Origin: Streptomyces sp. UW30
Lineage (GTDB): Bacteria; Actinomycetota; Actinomycetes; Streptomycetales; Streptomycetaceae
Assembly: GCF_008042075.1 (NCBI RefSeq)
Contig: NZ_RDBN01000001.1
Location: 194,132 to 258,131 of the forward strand
Length of the DNA: 64,000 nucleotides
Reading direction: 5' to 3'
In this document: positions 8,135 to 17,503 of the stretch, in pieces
Layout: each line of letters begins with the position of its first letter
Position numbering within the stretch: the first letter of the stretch is position 1
The notes under the pieces: generated by a model
Seen by the model: the letters and a program-made list of their open reading frames with translations, nothing else
What the model was told of the DNA's origin: nothing
The model's database searches: none
Program-made: the position numbers and the translations under genes

Positions 8135-9328
8135 ATGTTCGACTCCGTGCGCGACGACCTGCGTGCCACCCTCGACGAGATCCGTGCCGCCGGCCTGCAC
8201 AAGCCCGAGCGCGTCATCGACACCCCGCAGTCAGCGACCGTCAACGTCAGCGCGGGCGGCCGCCCCGGCGAGGTCCTCAACTTCTGCGCCAACAACTACC
8301 TCGGCCTCGCCGACCACCCCGAGGTGATCGCCGCCGCCCACCAGGCGCTCGACCGCTGGGGCTACGGCATGGCCTCGGTCCGCTTCATCTGCGGCACGCA
8401 GGAGGTGCACAAGGAGCTGGAGGCCAGGCTGTCGGCGTTCCTCGGCCAGGAGGACACGATTCTGTACTCCTCCTGCTTCGACGCCAACGGCGGCGTGTTC
8501 GAGACGCTGCTCGGCCCCGAGGACGCGGTGATCTCAGACGCCCTCAACCACGCGTCGATCATCGACGGCATCCGGCTGTCCAAGGCCCGCCGCTTCCGGT
8601 ACGCCAACCGCGACATGGCCGATCTCGAGCGGCAGTTGAAGGACGCGTCGGACGCCCGGCGCCGGCTGATCGTCACCGACGGCGTCTTCTCCATGGACGG
8701 CTATGTGGCGCCGCTGCGCGAGATCTGCGACCTCGCCGACCGCTACGACGCCATGGTCATGGTCGACGACTCGCACGCCGTCGGCTTCGTCGGCCCCGGC
8801 GGCCGCGGCACCCCCGAGCTGCACGGCGTCATGGACCGCGTCGACATCATCACGGGCACCCTCGGCAAGGCGCTCGGCGGCGCCTCCGGCGGCTACGTCG
8901 CGGCCCGCGCCGAGATCGTCGCCCTGCTGCGCCAGCGCTCCCGGCCGTACCTCTTCTCGAACACCCTCGCCCCGGTGATCGCGGCGGCTTCCCTGAAGGT
9001 CCTCGACCTGCTGGAGGCGGCCGACGACCTGCGCGTCCGGCTCACGGAGAACACCGCCCTGTTCCGCCACCGTATGACGGAGGAGGGCTTCGAGATCCTC
9101 CCTGGCGACCACGCCATCGCGCCCGTGATGATCGGCGACGCGGCAAAGGCCGCCCGGCTGGCCGAGCTGCTGCTGGAGCGCGGCGTGTACGTGATCGGCT
9201 TCTCGTACCCGGTGGTGCCGCAGGACCAGGCCCGCATCCGCGTCCAGCTGTCCGCCGCGCACTCGACGGACGACGTCAACCGTGCCGTGGACGCCTTCAT
9301 CGCCGCCCGGGCGGAACTGGAGGCCTGA
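8135..9328 (+). CDS. kbl: Glycine C-acetyltransferase (2-amino-3-ketobutyrate CoA ligase)
   Basis: 397-residue fold-type I PLP enzyme of the alpha-oxoamine synthase family. It cleaves 2-amino-3-ketobutyrate with CoA to glycine and acetyl-CoA, completing the threonine dehydrogenase pathway. Motifs include [12 protein letters not shown], the substrate-pocket [17 protein letters not shown] and the PLP lysine in [10 protein letters not shown] (Lys245). The length matches E. coli Kbl (398). AGGAG lies just before the ATG. It follows tdh in an operon and precedes a LysR gene on the same strand. Confidence 0.95.
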   Translation: MFDSVRDDLRATLDEIRAAGLHKPERVIDTPQSATVNVSAGGRPGEVLNFCANNYLGLADHPEVIAAAHQALDRWGYGMASVRFICGTQEVHKELEARLSAFLGQEDTILYSSCFDANGGVFETLLGPEDAVISDALNHASIIDGIRLSKARRFRYANRDMADLERQLKDASDARRRLIVTDGVFSMDGYVAPLREICDLADRYDAMVMVDDSHAVGFVGPGGRGTPELHGVMDRVDIITGTLGKALGGASGGYVAARAEIVALLRQRSRPYLFSNTLAPVIAAASLKVLDLLEAADDLRVRLTENTALFRHRMTEEGFEILPGDHAIAPVMIGDAAKAARLAELLLERGVYVIGFSYPVVPQDQARIRVQLSAAHSTDDVNRAVDAFIAARAELEA

Positions 9329-9366
9329 CGTCCGGCCGGCCCGGACATATTGCGATAATCGATCTC

Positions 9367-10269
9367 ATGATCGAAGCGCGGCGGCTCCACATCCTCCGTG
9401 CGGTGGCCGACCACCGCACCGTGACGGCGGCAGCCGCCGCGCTGTATCTCACGCCCTCCGCGGTCTCCCAGCAGCTCGCGGCCCTGGAGCAGGAGACGGG
9501 CCACCGCCTGGTGGAGCGCGGCGCCAAGGGCGTACGGCTGACCCCGGCCGGCGAGATCCTCCTCAGCCACACCAACGCCGTCCTCGCCCAGCTGGAGCGG
9601 GCGGAGGCCGAGCTTGCGGCGTACAGCTCGGGTGCGGCCGGTACGGTCACGGTCGCCTCCTTCGCGACCGGCATCGCCCAGGTCGTCGCGCCCGCGGTGG
9701 CCCGCCTCGCCGGGACGTCCCCCGGCATCCGCATCCGCGTCCAGGACGCCGAGGGCGACGCCAGCCTGCCGATGGTGCTGGACCGGCAGGTCGACATAGC
9801 TGTGGCCGTCGAGTACCGAGGGGCGCCGCCCGCCGACGATCCCCGCCTCGCTCACGTGCCGCTGTACGCCGAGCCCTTCGACGCGGTCGTCCCGGTCCGC
9901 CACCGGCTGGCGGACAAGGCCGAGGTCCCCCTCGCGGAGCTGGTCAAGGACACCTGGATCGGCCCCTACCCCGGCAACCCCTGCCATGACGTGGTCGTCC
10001 TGGCCTGCGAGAACGCCGGCTTCCAGCCCCGCCTCGAACACTCCTCGGACGACTTCCGCGCGGTCGTCGCCCTCGCCTCGGCCGACGCCGGAGTGGCGCT
10101 CGTCCCGCGCTCGGCGCTGCGCGGCATGGACCTCACCGGGGTCGTCGTACGGCCCGTCGACGGGGTGGCGCCGACGCGCCGGGTCTTCGCGGCCGTACGG
10201 CGAGGAGCCGAGGAGCACCCCCTGATCCGGCCGGTGCTGGAGGCGCTCGGGGAGGCGGCGGGGGAGTGA
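9367..10269 (+). CDS. LysR family transcriptional regulator
   Basis: 300-residue LysR protein with an N-terminal HTH (ILRAVADHRTVTAAAAALYL, SAVSQQLAALEQETGHRLVER) and a periplasmic-binding-protein-like effector domain. It starts 38 bases after kbl on the same strand, so it may be cotranscribed with tdh-kbl or be expressed from an AT-richer stretch (ATTGCGATAATCGAT) just upstream of its ATG. Regulation of threonine catabolism is a guess from position only. Confidence 0.9.
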   Translation: MIEARRLHILRAVADHRTVTAAAAALYLTPSAVSQQLAALEQETGHRLVERGAKGVRLTPAGEILLSHTNAVLAQLERAEAELAAYSSGAAGTVTVASFATGIAQVVAPAVARLAGTSPGIRIRVQDAEGDASLPMVLDRQVDIAVAVEYRGAPPADDPRLAHVPLYAEPFDAVVPVRHRLADKAEVPLAELVKDTWIGPYPGNPCHDVVVLACENAGFQPRLEHSSDDFRAVVALASADAGVALVPRSALRGMDLTGVVVRPVDGVAPTRRVFAAVRRGAEEHPLIRPVLEALGEAAGE

Positions 10270-10315
10270 GCCTGCCGTAACACCACCGTTTCACATCTGG
10301 GATAGCGTCCCGAAT

Positions 10316-10912
10316 ATGAAACAGGATGTGCGTGAAGCGGGCGATGGCGACGCTCCGGACACGGTCGACACCCGCCTCGGCGCCCGCCTGGCCGAGCTAC
10401 GGGCCGAACGCGGCTGGTCCCTCGGTGAGTTGGCGGAGCGCAGCGGCATCAGCCGCTCGACACTGTCCAGGGCCGAGCGGGCGGAGATCAGCCCCACGGC
10501 CGCGCTGCTGAACCGCCTCTGCCATGTCTACGGCCGCACCATGTCCCAGCTGCTCAGCGAGGTGGAGTCGGAGCCCGCGCTGCTGGTGCGGGCGGCCGAG
10601 CAGTCGGTGTGGGAGGACCGTTCCGCCGGGTTCGTACGGCGATCCGTGTCGCCGCCGCACTCGGGGCTGCGCGCCGAACTCGTCGAGGGGCGCCTCACCG
10701 CGGGCGCCGACATCGCGTACGACCGGCCGCCCGTACCGGGGTTGGAGCAGCACATCTGGGTGCTGGAAGGAGCGCTCGACGTGACGGTTCAGGACGTCGA
10801 GCACCATGTCGGTGCCGGGGACTGTCTGCGGATGCGGGTGTGGGGGCCGACGCGGTTCCGGTGCGCGGGGCCCGGGACGGTGCGGTATCTGCTGGCGGTG
10901 GTGCTGCCGTGA
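10316..10912 (+). CDS. XRE family regulator with cupin domain
   Basis: 198-residue protein with a Cro/cI-type HTH (residues about 21-75: LGARLAELRAERGWSLGELAERSG, SRSTLSRAERAEISPTAALL) and a C-terminal cupin (about 110-195, with PGLEQHIWVLEGALDVTV and the AGDCLRM strand). This architecture is common among small-molecule-responsive regulators. The cupin lacks a full metal-binding His pair. It overlaps the following GNAT gene by four bases (GTGA), a regulator-acetyltransferase pairing that is widespread in Streptomyces. Confidence 0.88.
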   Translation: MKQDVREAGDGDAPDTVDTRLGARLAELRAERGWSLGELAERSGISRSTLSRAERAEISPTAALLNRLCHVYGRTMSQLLSEVESEPALLVRAAEQSVWEDRSAGFVRRSVSPPHSGLRAELVEGRLTAGADIAYDRPPVPGLEQHIWVLEGALDVTVQDVEHHVGAGDCLRMRVWGPTRFRCAGPGTVRYLLAVVLP

Positions 10913-11421
10913 TCGTGACGCGACTGGACGAAGCCCAACTGCTCGACCGGGCCGATGACTTGGCCGACCTGCTGGTGGACACGGTGGCCGACGGTGCCTC
11001 CGTGGGGTTCCTCGCGCCCCTCGACCGTGCGGCGGCCATGGCCTGGTGGAAGGAGCGCGCGACTGGTGTCGGCGCCGGGCGGCTCGCGGTGTGGGTGGCA
11101 TGCCGGGCGGGGCGAACCGTCGGCACGGTCGGCCTGGCCTTCGCCGACAAGCCCAACAGCGCTCACCGGGCCGAGCTGGTCAAGCTGATGGTGCACCGGG
11201 AGGCGCGGGGACATGGTCTTGGCCGCAAGCTGCTGACGACCGCGGAAGAGGCCGCCGTCGGCGCGGGCGTCACCCTCCTCCACCTGGACACCGAGACCGA
11301 CAGTCCCGCCGAGCGCCTGTACGACGCGGCCGGCTGGACCCGGGCCGGGGTGATCCCGGACTACGCGGCGAGCCCGGCCGGAGTGCTGCGGCCCACGACG
11401 ATCTACTACAAGCTCGTGTGA
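10909..11421 (+). CDS. GNAT family N-acetyltransferase
   Basis: 170-residue acetyl-CoA-dependent acetyltransferase. The GNAT core is clear: ELVKLMVHREARGHGLGRKLL contains the acetyl-CoA pyrophosphate-binding R-G-x-G-L-G/R segment (motif A), followed by LLHLDTETDSPAERLYDAAGW (motif B). The GTG start at 10909 overlaps the TGA of the upstream XRE-cupin gene, so the two are translationally coupled. Substrate unknown; some members protect against amino-group toxins or antibiotics. Confidence 0.88.
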   Translation: MIVTRLDEAQLLDRADDLADLLVDTVADGASVGFLAPLDRAAAMAWWKERATGVGAGRLAVWVACRAGRTVGTVGLAFADKPNSAHRAELVKLMVHREARGHGLGRKLLTTAEEAAVGAGVTLLHLDTETDSPAERLYDAAGWTRAGVIPDYAASPAGVLRPTTIYYKLV

Positions 11422-11528
11422 CCCCGGACGCCCCGTGCCGGCGCCGTTGTCAGTGCCGCGTGGAACACTCGCCGTCGTTGATCGATCAGGGGGCCGAACG
11501 GGCCCTGCATCAAGGGGGATTGCCTGAC

Positions 11529-12014
11529 ATGAGTGTGACCATCTCGTTCATCGCCGCGACGACGGAGGAGCTGGACAGGGCGGAGAAGGACCCGAGTTGG
11601 GCCGAGGAGTTCATCGACTCGCTGTACGACGGCGACGTCTACCCGTCGCAGGACCGCCCCGACGCCGGGCCGGACAAGGCATGGGGCGGTCTCCAGTTCC
11701 TGTTCGACGAGGCGGAGGTGGGCCCTGAGTTCCTGATGGACGGGTTCATGATCCAGGAGGACGGAACCCTGTTCGGATGGACCGCCGAGCAAATAGAGGG
11801 CCTGGCACGGCAGCTGGGGGCGACCCCCTGGGAGCAGTTGGCGGCTCACTACGACGCGGTGCGGATGACGGAGAAGGACGTGTACCCCAACGTGTGGAGG
11901 TTCGACCCCGAGGGCGAGCTGGACTGGCTCAAGCACGCCTACGACGACCTGGTCGCGTTCTTCGCCGCGGCGGCCGAGCGCGGCTACGGGGCGTTCATGA
12001 ACTTCAGCTTCTAG
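11529..12014 (+). CDS. DUF1877 (YfbM-like) protein
   Basis: 161-residue protein of the DUF1877/YfbM family, function unknown. Recognisable parts are DKAWGGLQFLFD in the middle and VYPNVW followed by LDWLKHAYDDLVAFFAAAAERGYGAFMNF at the end. GGGGGATT lies upstream of the ATG at 11529. The 107 bases between the GNAT stop and this start show no other feature. Confidence 0.85.
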   Translation: MSVTISFIAATTEELDRAEKDPSWAEEFIDSLYDGDVYPSQDRPDAGPDKAWGGLQFLFDEAEVGPEFLMDGFMIQEDGTLFGWTAEQIEGLARQLGATPWEQLAAHYDAVRMTEKDVYPNVWRFDPEGELDWLKHAYDDLVAFFAAAAERGYGAFMNFSF

Positions 12015-12086
12015 AGCGCGCCCCCTCGGGCGGGACCGGCCCCCCTCACCAGGTGATTGTCGGTGGTGGGCGCTACCGTGCGTCTC

Positions 12087-12446
12087 ATGCCGGATGCCGA
12101 AGACGTACGCCGTATCGCCCTCTCTCTGCCGGACACGACGGAGAAGATCGCCTGGAGCATGCCCACGTTCCGGGTCGCGGGCAAGATGTTCGCCACCTTG
12201 CCCGAGGAGGAGACCTCCCTCGCGGTGCGCTGCCCCAAGGAGGAGCGCGACGAACTGGTCCTGGCCGAGCCGGGGAAGTTCTGGATCGCCGATCACGAGG
12301 CACAGTTCGCCTGGGTGCGGGCCAGGCTTGCCGCGCTCGACGGCGAGGACGAACTGCGCGACATCCTCGCCGACTCCTGGCGCCAGGCGGCGCCGCCCCG
12401 CCTGCTGGAGGCCTATCCGGAGTTGGGGCTGCCGACGGGGGAGTGA
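12087..12446 (+). CDS. MmcQ/YjbR family DNA-binding protein
   Basis: 119-residue CyaY-like-fold protein of the MmcQ/YjbR family. It carries the family pattern VRRIALSLPDTTEKIAWSMPTFRVAGKMFA, EERDELVLAEPGKFWIADH and a C-terminal SWRQAAPPRLL segment. The ATG at 12087 gives the usual MPDAEDVRRIALSLP start; an in-frame GTG at 12057 would add ten residues. Members are annotated as DNA-binding but evidence is thin. Stand-alone between DUF1877 and an MFS gene. Confidence 0.85.
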   Translation: MPDAEDVRRIALSLPDTTEKIAWSMPTFRVAGKMFATLPEEETSLAVRCPKEERDELVLAEPGKFWIADHEAQFAWVRARLAALDGEDELRDILADSWRQAAPPRLLEAYPELGLPTGE

Positions 12447-12494
12447 GATCCGGGGGCGTTGTCAGTGGCTGGGCCGGGAGGGACTTGAGGGGGC

Positions 12495-13793
12495 ATGGGT
12501 AAGAGGACGCAGGCCGGGGCGCGCTCGGTGTGGTCGCGGGACTTCGGACTGTTCTTCGTCGCGCGGGCCGTCGCTCAGCTCGGGGACACGATGCTGCCCG
12601 TGGCCCTCGCCGCGGGCCTCCTGCAGCACGGTTACGGCGCGGGCGCGGTCGGCCTCGCCCTGGCCGCGACATCGGCAGCCTTCGCCGGGCTCATCGTGTT
12701 CGGCGGGGTCATCGCCGACCGCTTCAGCACCCGCAGGCTGATGATCGGCGCCGACCTGGTCCGCCTGTGCACCCAGTCCCTGGCCGCCGTGCTCTTCTTC
12801 TCCGGGCATGTGGTCCTGTGGCAGATCTGCGTGATCGGCTTCGTCAACGGCGTCGCGGGCGCCGTGTTCCAGCCCGGAGTCGCGGGCACGGTGCGCCGGC
12901 TCTCCACCGACGTCCAGGGCGCGAACGGCGCCATACGGATCGCCGAGGCCATTGCGCAGCTCGCCGGCCCGGCCTTCGCGGGCCTGCTCGTCGGCTTCGC
13001 CTCACCCGGCGGCGTGTTCACGGCCCACGCGGCCACGTACGCGGTCAGCGCGCTGTGCCTCCTGCTGCTGCGCCTGCCCGCGCAGACCCGGCCGCAGGGC
13101 AGCGCCGCCGGCCGAAGGGGAACCATGGCCTTCCGCGCCGATCTGGCGGAAGGCTGGCGGGAGTTCAGAGCCCGCAGCTGGCTCTGGGGCGTCATAGCCG
13201 TCTGGTGCGTCTACATGATCACCGTGTGGGGCCCGACCGTCCCGCTCGTGGCCACCGAGGTGGTCCAGCAGCACGGCCCCGGCGCCTACGGCCTGATCAA
13301 CTCCGCCCTCGGCGCGGGCACCGTCGCCGGCGGCCTGCTCGCCCTGCGGCTGCGCCCTCGCCGCATGCTGCGCGCCGGCGGGATTGGAATCTTCGCCTTC
13401 GCCGGCTTCCCGGTGGCGGTCGGCCTGGGACTGGGTGTCCCGGCCATGGCGGCGGGAGCCGCGGTCGCCGGGGCCGGCATGGCCTTCTGGAGCGTGATGT
13501 GGGCGACGAGCGTCCAGACTCAGGTCCCGGTCGACGTCCTCAACCGCATCCACGCCTATGACGTGGCGGGCTCCCTGGCGATGATGCCGGTGGGCCAGGC
13601 CCTCGCCGGACCGGCCGCCGCCACCCTTGGCGCCGATCATGTGCTCCTGGTCGCCGGAGGGATGAGCCTCGTCGTCGCGGGTTCGCTGCTCTCGGTGCGG
13701 TCGATACGGAACCTGGTGCGCGCGGACGCGCCGACGACGCTCGGGCCGGCCCCGGTGACGACGGACGAGCGTGTGCGGCCGGAGGGGCGCTGA
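12495..13793 (+). CDS. MFS transporter (efflux type)
   Basis: 432-residue major facilitator of the MFS_3/enterobactin-exporter-like group, with about 12 predicted membrane helices. The loop 2-3 signature FGGVIADRFSTRRLMIGADL and a long cytoplasmic loop around residues 195-215 are visible. The N-terminus (FGLFFVARAVAQLGDTML) is typical of proteins annotated as macrolide or siderophore exporters. A GAGGGGGC ribosome binding site precedes the ATG. Substrate cannot be predicted. The gene is followed by tRNA-Pro. Confidence 0.88.
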   Translation: MGKRTQAGARSVWSRDFGLFFVARAVAQLGDTMLPVALAAGLLQHGYGAGAVGLALAATSAAFAGLIVFGGVIADRFSTRRLMIGADLVRLCTQSLAAVLFFSGHVVLWQICVIGFVNGVAGAVFQPGVAGTVRRLSTDVQGANGAIRIAEAIAQLAGPAFAGLLVGFASPGGVFTAHAATYAVSALCLLLLRLPAQTRPQGSAAGRRGTMAFRADLAEGWREFRARSWLWGVIAVWCVYMITVWGPTVPLVATEVVQQHGPGAYGLINSALGAGTVAGGLLALRLRPRRMLRAGGIGIFAFAGFPVAVGLGLGVPAMAAGAAVAGAGMAFWSVMWATSVQTQVPVDVLNRIHAYDVAGSLAMMPVGQALAGPAAATLGADHVLLVAGGMSLVVAGSLLSVRSIRNLVRADAPTTLGPAPVTTDERVRPEGR

Positions 13794-13893
13794 AGCGGGC
13801 GGGCACGCATTAACGGGTGCGCGACCATCGACCCGAGTGCGGTATTGTTTCCCTGCACGTTCGGCCGGGGGAAACCCCAGGTCAGGCGGGCAT

Positions 13894-13967
<74 letters not shown>

Positions 13968-13988
13968 CTTGTGAAGCAGCAAGTCAGA

Positions 13989-14019
13989 GGCCGTATCGGA
14001 ATCACCGATACGGCCTTTT
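13989..14019 (+). terminator. Intrinsic terminator after tRNA-Pro copy 1
   Basis: Perfect 11-bp stem GGCCGTATCGG (13989-13999) with CCGATACGGCC (14005-14015), five-base loop, followed by TTTT. It lies 21 bases after the tRNA. Confidence 0.85.
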
Positions 14020-14104
14020 GGTGTTTCCGGGGCCCGCCGTCGAGCCGGTACGTCGACGAGTCCAAGTCCGATGTGAAGAACGCCTTCCGACCACTCGTCA
14101 TCCG

Positions 14105-15068
14105 GTGACCCCGCCGTCCACGGCCCGGGAGGGTTCCAGGTCCGTGCGGTCCGGGGAGGGGGCGCGGACGCAGGCGATACGGCCCCTGCCGCCGAGGCGC
14201 TCCGCATCGCGCTGGTCGTCTCATGTGCCCGGACCGCGGCCCGCGCCCGTGACCTCGACGGCGCCCTGCGGCTGTTGCACGAGGCCGACGACGCCCATCG
14301 GGACGTACTGGACCTGCTGGCCCGTGTGCACGCCCAGCGCGGGGAGTTGGCTCAGGCGGCGCAGTATTGGCGCCGGGTCCAGGAGCGGCACCCGCAGGAT
14401 CCGGCGGCCGCGGCCGGGCTGGCCAGGATCGACCGACTCGGCCGACGCGGCCCCGTGCGGTGCCGGCCCGGCATCGCGCCGGTACGGCAGTGGCCGCCGC
14501 GGTCTGTGCCGTGGCCGCGATCACGGCCGGCACGGTCGTCCTGACCGGCGGATCCGATGGGGGGCCGGCGCCGCCGGGTCCGTCCCGGGCCGACCGGGCG
14601 GAGCAACTCGCCCAGCGCCTCGATGCCGAACGCCGCGCGGAGCAGGCCCGGGAGACGGCTCGTCGGACGGAGGCGGCCGCGGCGCTGGCCGACGCGCTGC
14701 GGGCGCCGGGTATCGCCCCGGTGGTGCGGGGCGGTTCGGTGGAGGTCCTCTTCTCCGACGGGCTCTTCTCCGAGGGCGCCGAGCTGACCGCGACCGGCGC
14801 CGAGCGGCTCGCCGTGCTGGGCGGGCGCCTCGCGGGACGGAAGGTACGCGTGGAGATCTACGGCCAGACCGCCACCGTCCCCGGCGCCCCGAGAAGCGGC
14901 GGCTCCGTCCTCTCCCTCTGGCGAGCGCTCATCGCCGCCCGGGAGCTGAGCGCCGCCGGCGGCAAGCCCCTGACCGCCTTCACCACCGCCAGCGCGGACC
15001 AGCGCGACGCGCCGAACGAGAGCGTCGCGAAGAACCGGACGGTGACGGTGGTGATCACGCCGGCCTAG
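14105..15068 (+). pseudogene. Frameshifted TPR / membrane / OmpA-like protein
   Basis: The conserved coding is spread over three frames. A GTG at 14105 opens one frame; from about 14165 a second frame encodes a TPR-like helical region (AAEALRIALVV, DLDGALRLLHEADDAHRD, AQRGELAQAAQYWRRV). From about 14465 a third frame encodes a transmembrane segment (AVAAAVCAVAAITAG), a coiled, Arg/Glu/Ala-rich linker and a C-terminal domain with OmpA-like features ending NRTVTVVITPA. The intact protein is a Streptomyces family of TPR plus membrane anchor plus OmpA-like domain. At least two frameshifts are needed, so it is a pseudogene or contains sequencing errors. Its TAG stop is formed partly by the adjoining repeat element. 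Confidence 0.6.
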
Positions 15069-15300
15069 GGCTTGTCCGGCGGATCATGCCGGCGTCGCGG
15101 TGCCTGGCACGCCTCCCCCGAGAGAGCGTGCCCCCAGCGGCGTTGTCGTCGGTTGCCGACGTCCCCCAGCCTTCGGCCGGAAGGTGCCCCCACCGCGTCG
15201 ACGCCCTCGTCCGCCTTGCAGCTGGACGCACCAGGCCCCGCTCACCTGCGCTGATGCGATGCCGTTCCTTGGAACCGGCCTGATCCGCCGGACAGGCCCT
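15067..15300. mobile_element. 234-bp MITE-like element with about 20-bp inverted ends
   Basis: The left end AGGGCTTGTCCGGCGGATCA (15067-15086) and the inverted right end TGATCCGCCGGACAGGCCCT (15281-15300) match at 19 of 20 positions. Both ends sit in CTAG (15065-15068 and 15299-15302), consistent with a TA target duplication as made by IS630/Tc1-type transposases. It has no coding capacity. I recognise this terminal sequence as a recurrent intergenic repeat in Streptomyces genomes, but could not count copies here. Confidence 0.72.
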
Positions 15301-16459
15301 AGTACGCCGCGTCGAGAATCCCGAGGATGTCCTGCTCGGTGGGCTGTCGCGGTGCGTTCCGGGTCACGGCGTCCGCGAGGGCGCCGGAGGCGATGGGACC
15401 CAACAGGTTCGGGCGGACGCCGAGTTCGCGCAGGGGCTGCTTGATGCCGAGAGCACCGGAGATCTCGCGGACGGCGTCGATTGCGGCGCGGGCCCAGTCG
15501 CCGTCGGCGGGCGGGCTGAGGCGCAGCGCGCGGGCGGTCTGCTCGTAGGCGTCCTGCGCGGCCGGGGCGCTGAACTCCAGGACCTCCTCCAGGACGGCGG
15601 CGAGGGCAACGCCGTGCGGGGTGCCGGTGTGGGCGGTCAGGGCGTGGCCGATGCCGTGCACGAGGCCCAGGCCGGAGATGGTCAGCGCCTGGCCCGCCAG
15701 GTGGGCGCCGAGCATCAGCTGCGCGCGGGCTTCCAGGTCGGAGCCGTCGTCGAAGGCGATCGGGAGCCAGCGCCCGACCATGGTGACCGCCTGGGTCGCG
15801 TACGCCGCCGAGACCGGGTTCGCCCCGCGCGAGGCGAGGGACTCGATGCCGTGCACGAGGGCGTCGATGCCCGTGGCGGCCGTGATCCGGGCGGGCAGGC
15901 CGAGCGTCAGCTCCGGGTCCAGGAGCGCGATCCGCGGCTTGACCGAGGGGTGGCCGAGGTACACCTTGCGGCAGGCGGCGGTGTCCTCGATGACGCCGAA
16001 TCCGTTGGTCTCCGCGCCCGTGCCCGAGGTGGTGGGGATCGCGATCAGCGGCAGGCCGTCGAGCGCCTCCCACAGGGCGTCCGCGTCGGCCGCCGCCGCA
16101 TCCGCGTTGCCGACCAGCAGCGAGATGCCCTTCGCGGCGTCGAGGACCGAGCCGCCGCCCAGGGCGACGACGACCGCCGGGCCGAAGGCGCGCGCCCGGG
16201 CAGCGCCCTCGTCGACGTTGCCGGTGGACGGGTTGGCGCCGACACCGTCGTACACGCCGTGCTCCACGCCCGCCGCGTCCAGGGCCTTGAGCACCTGGTC
16301 GACGATGCCGGCGGCCCGCAGACCGCGGTCGGTGACCACGAACGCGCGGGTCATGCCGAGGGAGGAGACCAGCTCCGGGAGAGCCGCGACGCGGCCGGGG
16401 CCGAACTCGATGCGGCAGGTCGGGTCGATGGTCAGCTGGTCGATGGTGGACTCGCCCAT
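15299..16459 (-). CDS. Iron-containing alcohol dehydrogenase
   Basis: 386-residue group III (iron-dependent) alcohol dehydrogenase, NAD(P)H-linked. Motifs: VVVALGGGSVLDAAKGISLL (nucleotide binding), IPTTSGTGAETNGF, the metal ligands in GIDALVHGIESLASRGANP, and GLVHGIGHALTAHTGTPHG. The ATG at 16459 follows AGGAG at a 9-base spacing. It is last in a minus-strand operon of five genes led by fae. The substrate is probably a short aldehyde, alcohol or hydroxy acid produced by the pathway. The stop codon TAG includes the last base of the MITE-like element downstream. Confidence 0.92.
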   Translation of the reverse strand: MGESTIDQLTIDPTCRIEFGPGRVAALPELVSSLGMTRAFVVTDRGLRAAGIVDQVLKALDAAGVEHGVYDGVGANPSTGNVDEGAARARAFGPAVVVALGGGSVLDAAKGISLLVGNADAAAADADALWEALDGLPLIAIPTTSGTGAETNGFGVIEDTAACRKVYLGHPSVKPRIALLDPELTLGLPARITAATGIDALVHGIESLASRGANPVSAAYATQAVTMVGRWLPIAFDDGSDLEARAQLMLGAHLAGQALTISGLGLVHGIGHALTAHTGTPHGVALAAVLEEVLEFSAPAAQDAYEQTARALRLSPPADGDWARAAIDAVREISGALGIKQPLRELGVRPNLLGPIASGALADAVTRNAPRQPTEQDILGILDAAY

Positions 16460-16548
16460 GGCGTACGGCTCCTGGAAACGCGGCGGGGAAGGGGGCTGGG
16501 GGTCCGCCGGGCCGGCCCTGACCGGCTCGGCGGACACGACGGAACGGA

Positions 16549-17487
16549 TCAGACGGGGCTCAGCGCCGCGTCGTCGTGGGCGGTGGTCGGATTCGGCAGG
16601 CGGAACTCCCGTCCGGCCAGGGCCTCGTACAGCCGGACCGGGCTCATCTCCCCGGCCAGGTCGCCGTGGTGGGCCCGGGAGCGGCGGTAGATCTGTTCCA
16701 CGAGTGCGGACAGTTCCGTGGCGACGCCCACGTCGCGGCCGAGGTCGACGGCCAGTCCGAGGTCCTTGCAGGCGAGGGCCATCGCGAACGAGTCGTCGTA
16801 GTCGCCGTCGACCAGAATGGACAGCACATCGTGCTCCAGAAAGTGCGACGCGGCCGGGCTGGCGAGCAGCGAGCTGCGCAGCACACCCAGGTCCACGCCC
16901 GCCTTGGTGCCCATGGCCAGCACCTCGGACGTGGCGACGAGATGCGTGAACCACAGCAGGTTGATCATCAGCTTGACCGTGTAGCCGGCGCCGAGCGGGC
17001 CCACGTGCAGGACCTTGTCGGGGTCGCCCAGGGTCTCGAAGACGGGGAGGCACATCCGGAAGTCGTCCGCCGTGCCGCCGACGAATATCTGCAGCCGCCC
17101 CGCCTCGGCACCGTGGGCCATGCCGCTGACGGGGGCGTCGAGGCGGCGCACCCCGCGCCGGTCCAGCACCTCCGTGGCGATCCGCTCCGCGGCGGCCGGG
17201 GTGGAGGTCGACATGTCGATCCACAGGGCGCCCTCGGGCAGCGCCTCGGCGGCACCGCCGTGCAGCAGTACCGCCTCGACGACGCGCGGGTTCGGCAGCA
17301 TGGTGATCAACAGTTCGGCGTCGGTCGCGCACGCCGCGGGAGTCTCGGCCCAGCGCGCGCCGAGCGCCAGGTGCTCGACGGCGGCCTCGGGCCGGGAGTC
17401 GTACACGGTGACCAGGTGTCCCGCGTGGATCAGATGGCGGGCCATGTGGCTTCCCATGTTGCCCAGGCCGATGAAACCGATCCTCAT
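16549..17487 (-). CDS. NAD(P)-dependent beta-hydroxyacid dehydrogenase (HIBDH-like)
   Basis: 312-residue enzyme of the 3-hydroxyisobutyrate/tartronate-semialdehyde reductase family. The N-terminal Rossmann motif GFIGLGNMGSHMARHL is at 4-19, the substrate motif DAPVSGMAHGAEAG about 122, and the catalytic Lys in GAGYTVKLMIN. GAGG precedes the ATG at 17487. It is fourth in the fae operon, after an aldehyde dehydrogenase and a tandem 16-bp repeat. In sugar-acid pathways such enzymes reduce tartronate semialdehyde or related semialdehydes; this would fit an enolase-superfamily dehydratase upstream, but is inference. Confidence 0.9.
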   Translation of the reverse strand: MRIGFIGLGNMGSHMARHLIHAGHLVTVYDSRPEAAVEHLALGARWAETPAACATDAELLITMLPNPRVVEAVLLHGGAAEALPEGALWIDMSTSTPAAAERIATEVLDRRGVRRLDAPVSGMAHGAEAGRLQIFVGGTADDFRMCLPVFETLGDPDKVLHVGPLGAGYTVKLMINLLWFTHLVATSEVLAMGTKAGVDLGVLRSSLLASPAASHFLEHDVLSILVDGDYDDSFAMALACKDLGLAVDLGRDVGVATELSALVEQIYRRSRAHHGDLAGEMSPVRLYEALAGREFRLPNPTTAHDDAALSPV

Positions 17488-17503
17488 CGATGTCCTCGCT
17501 ATG

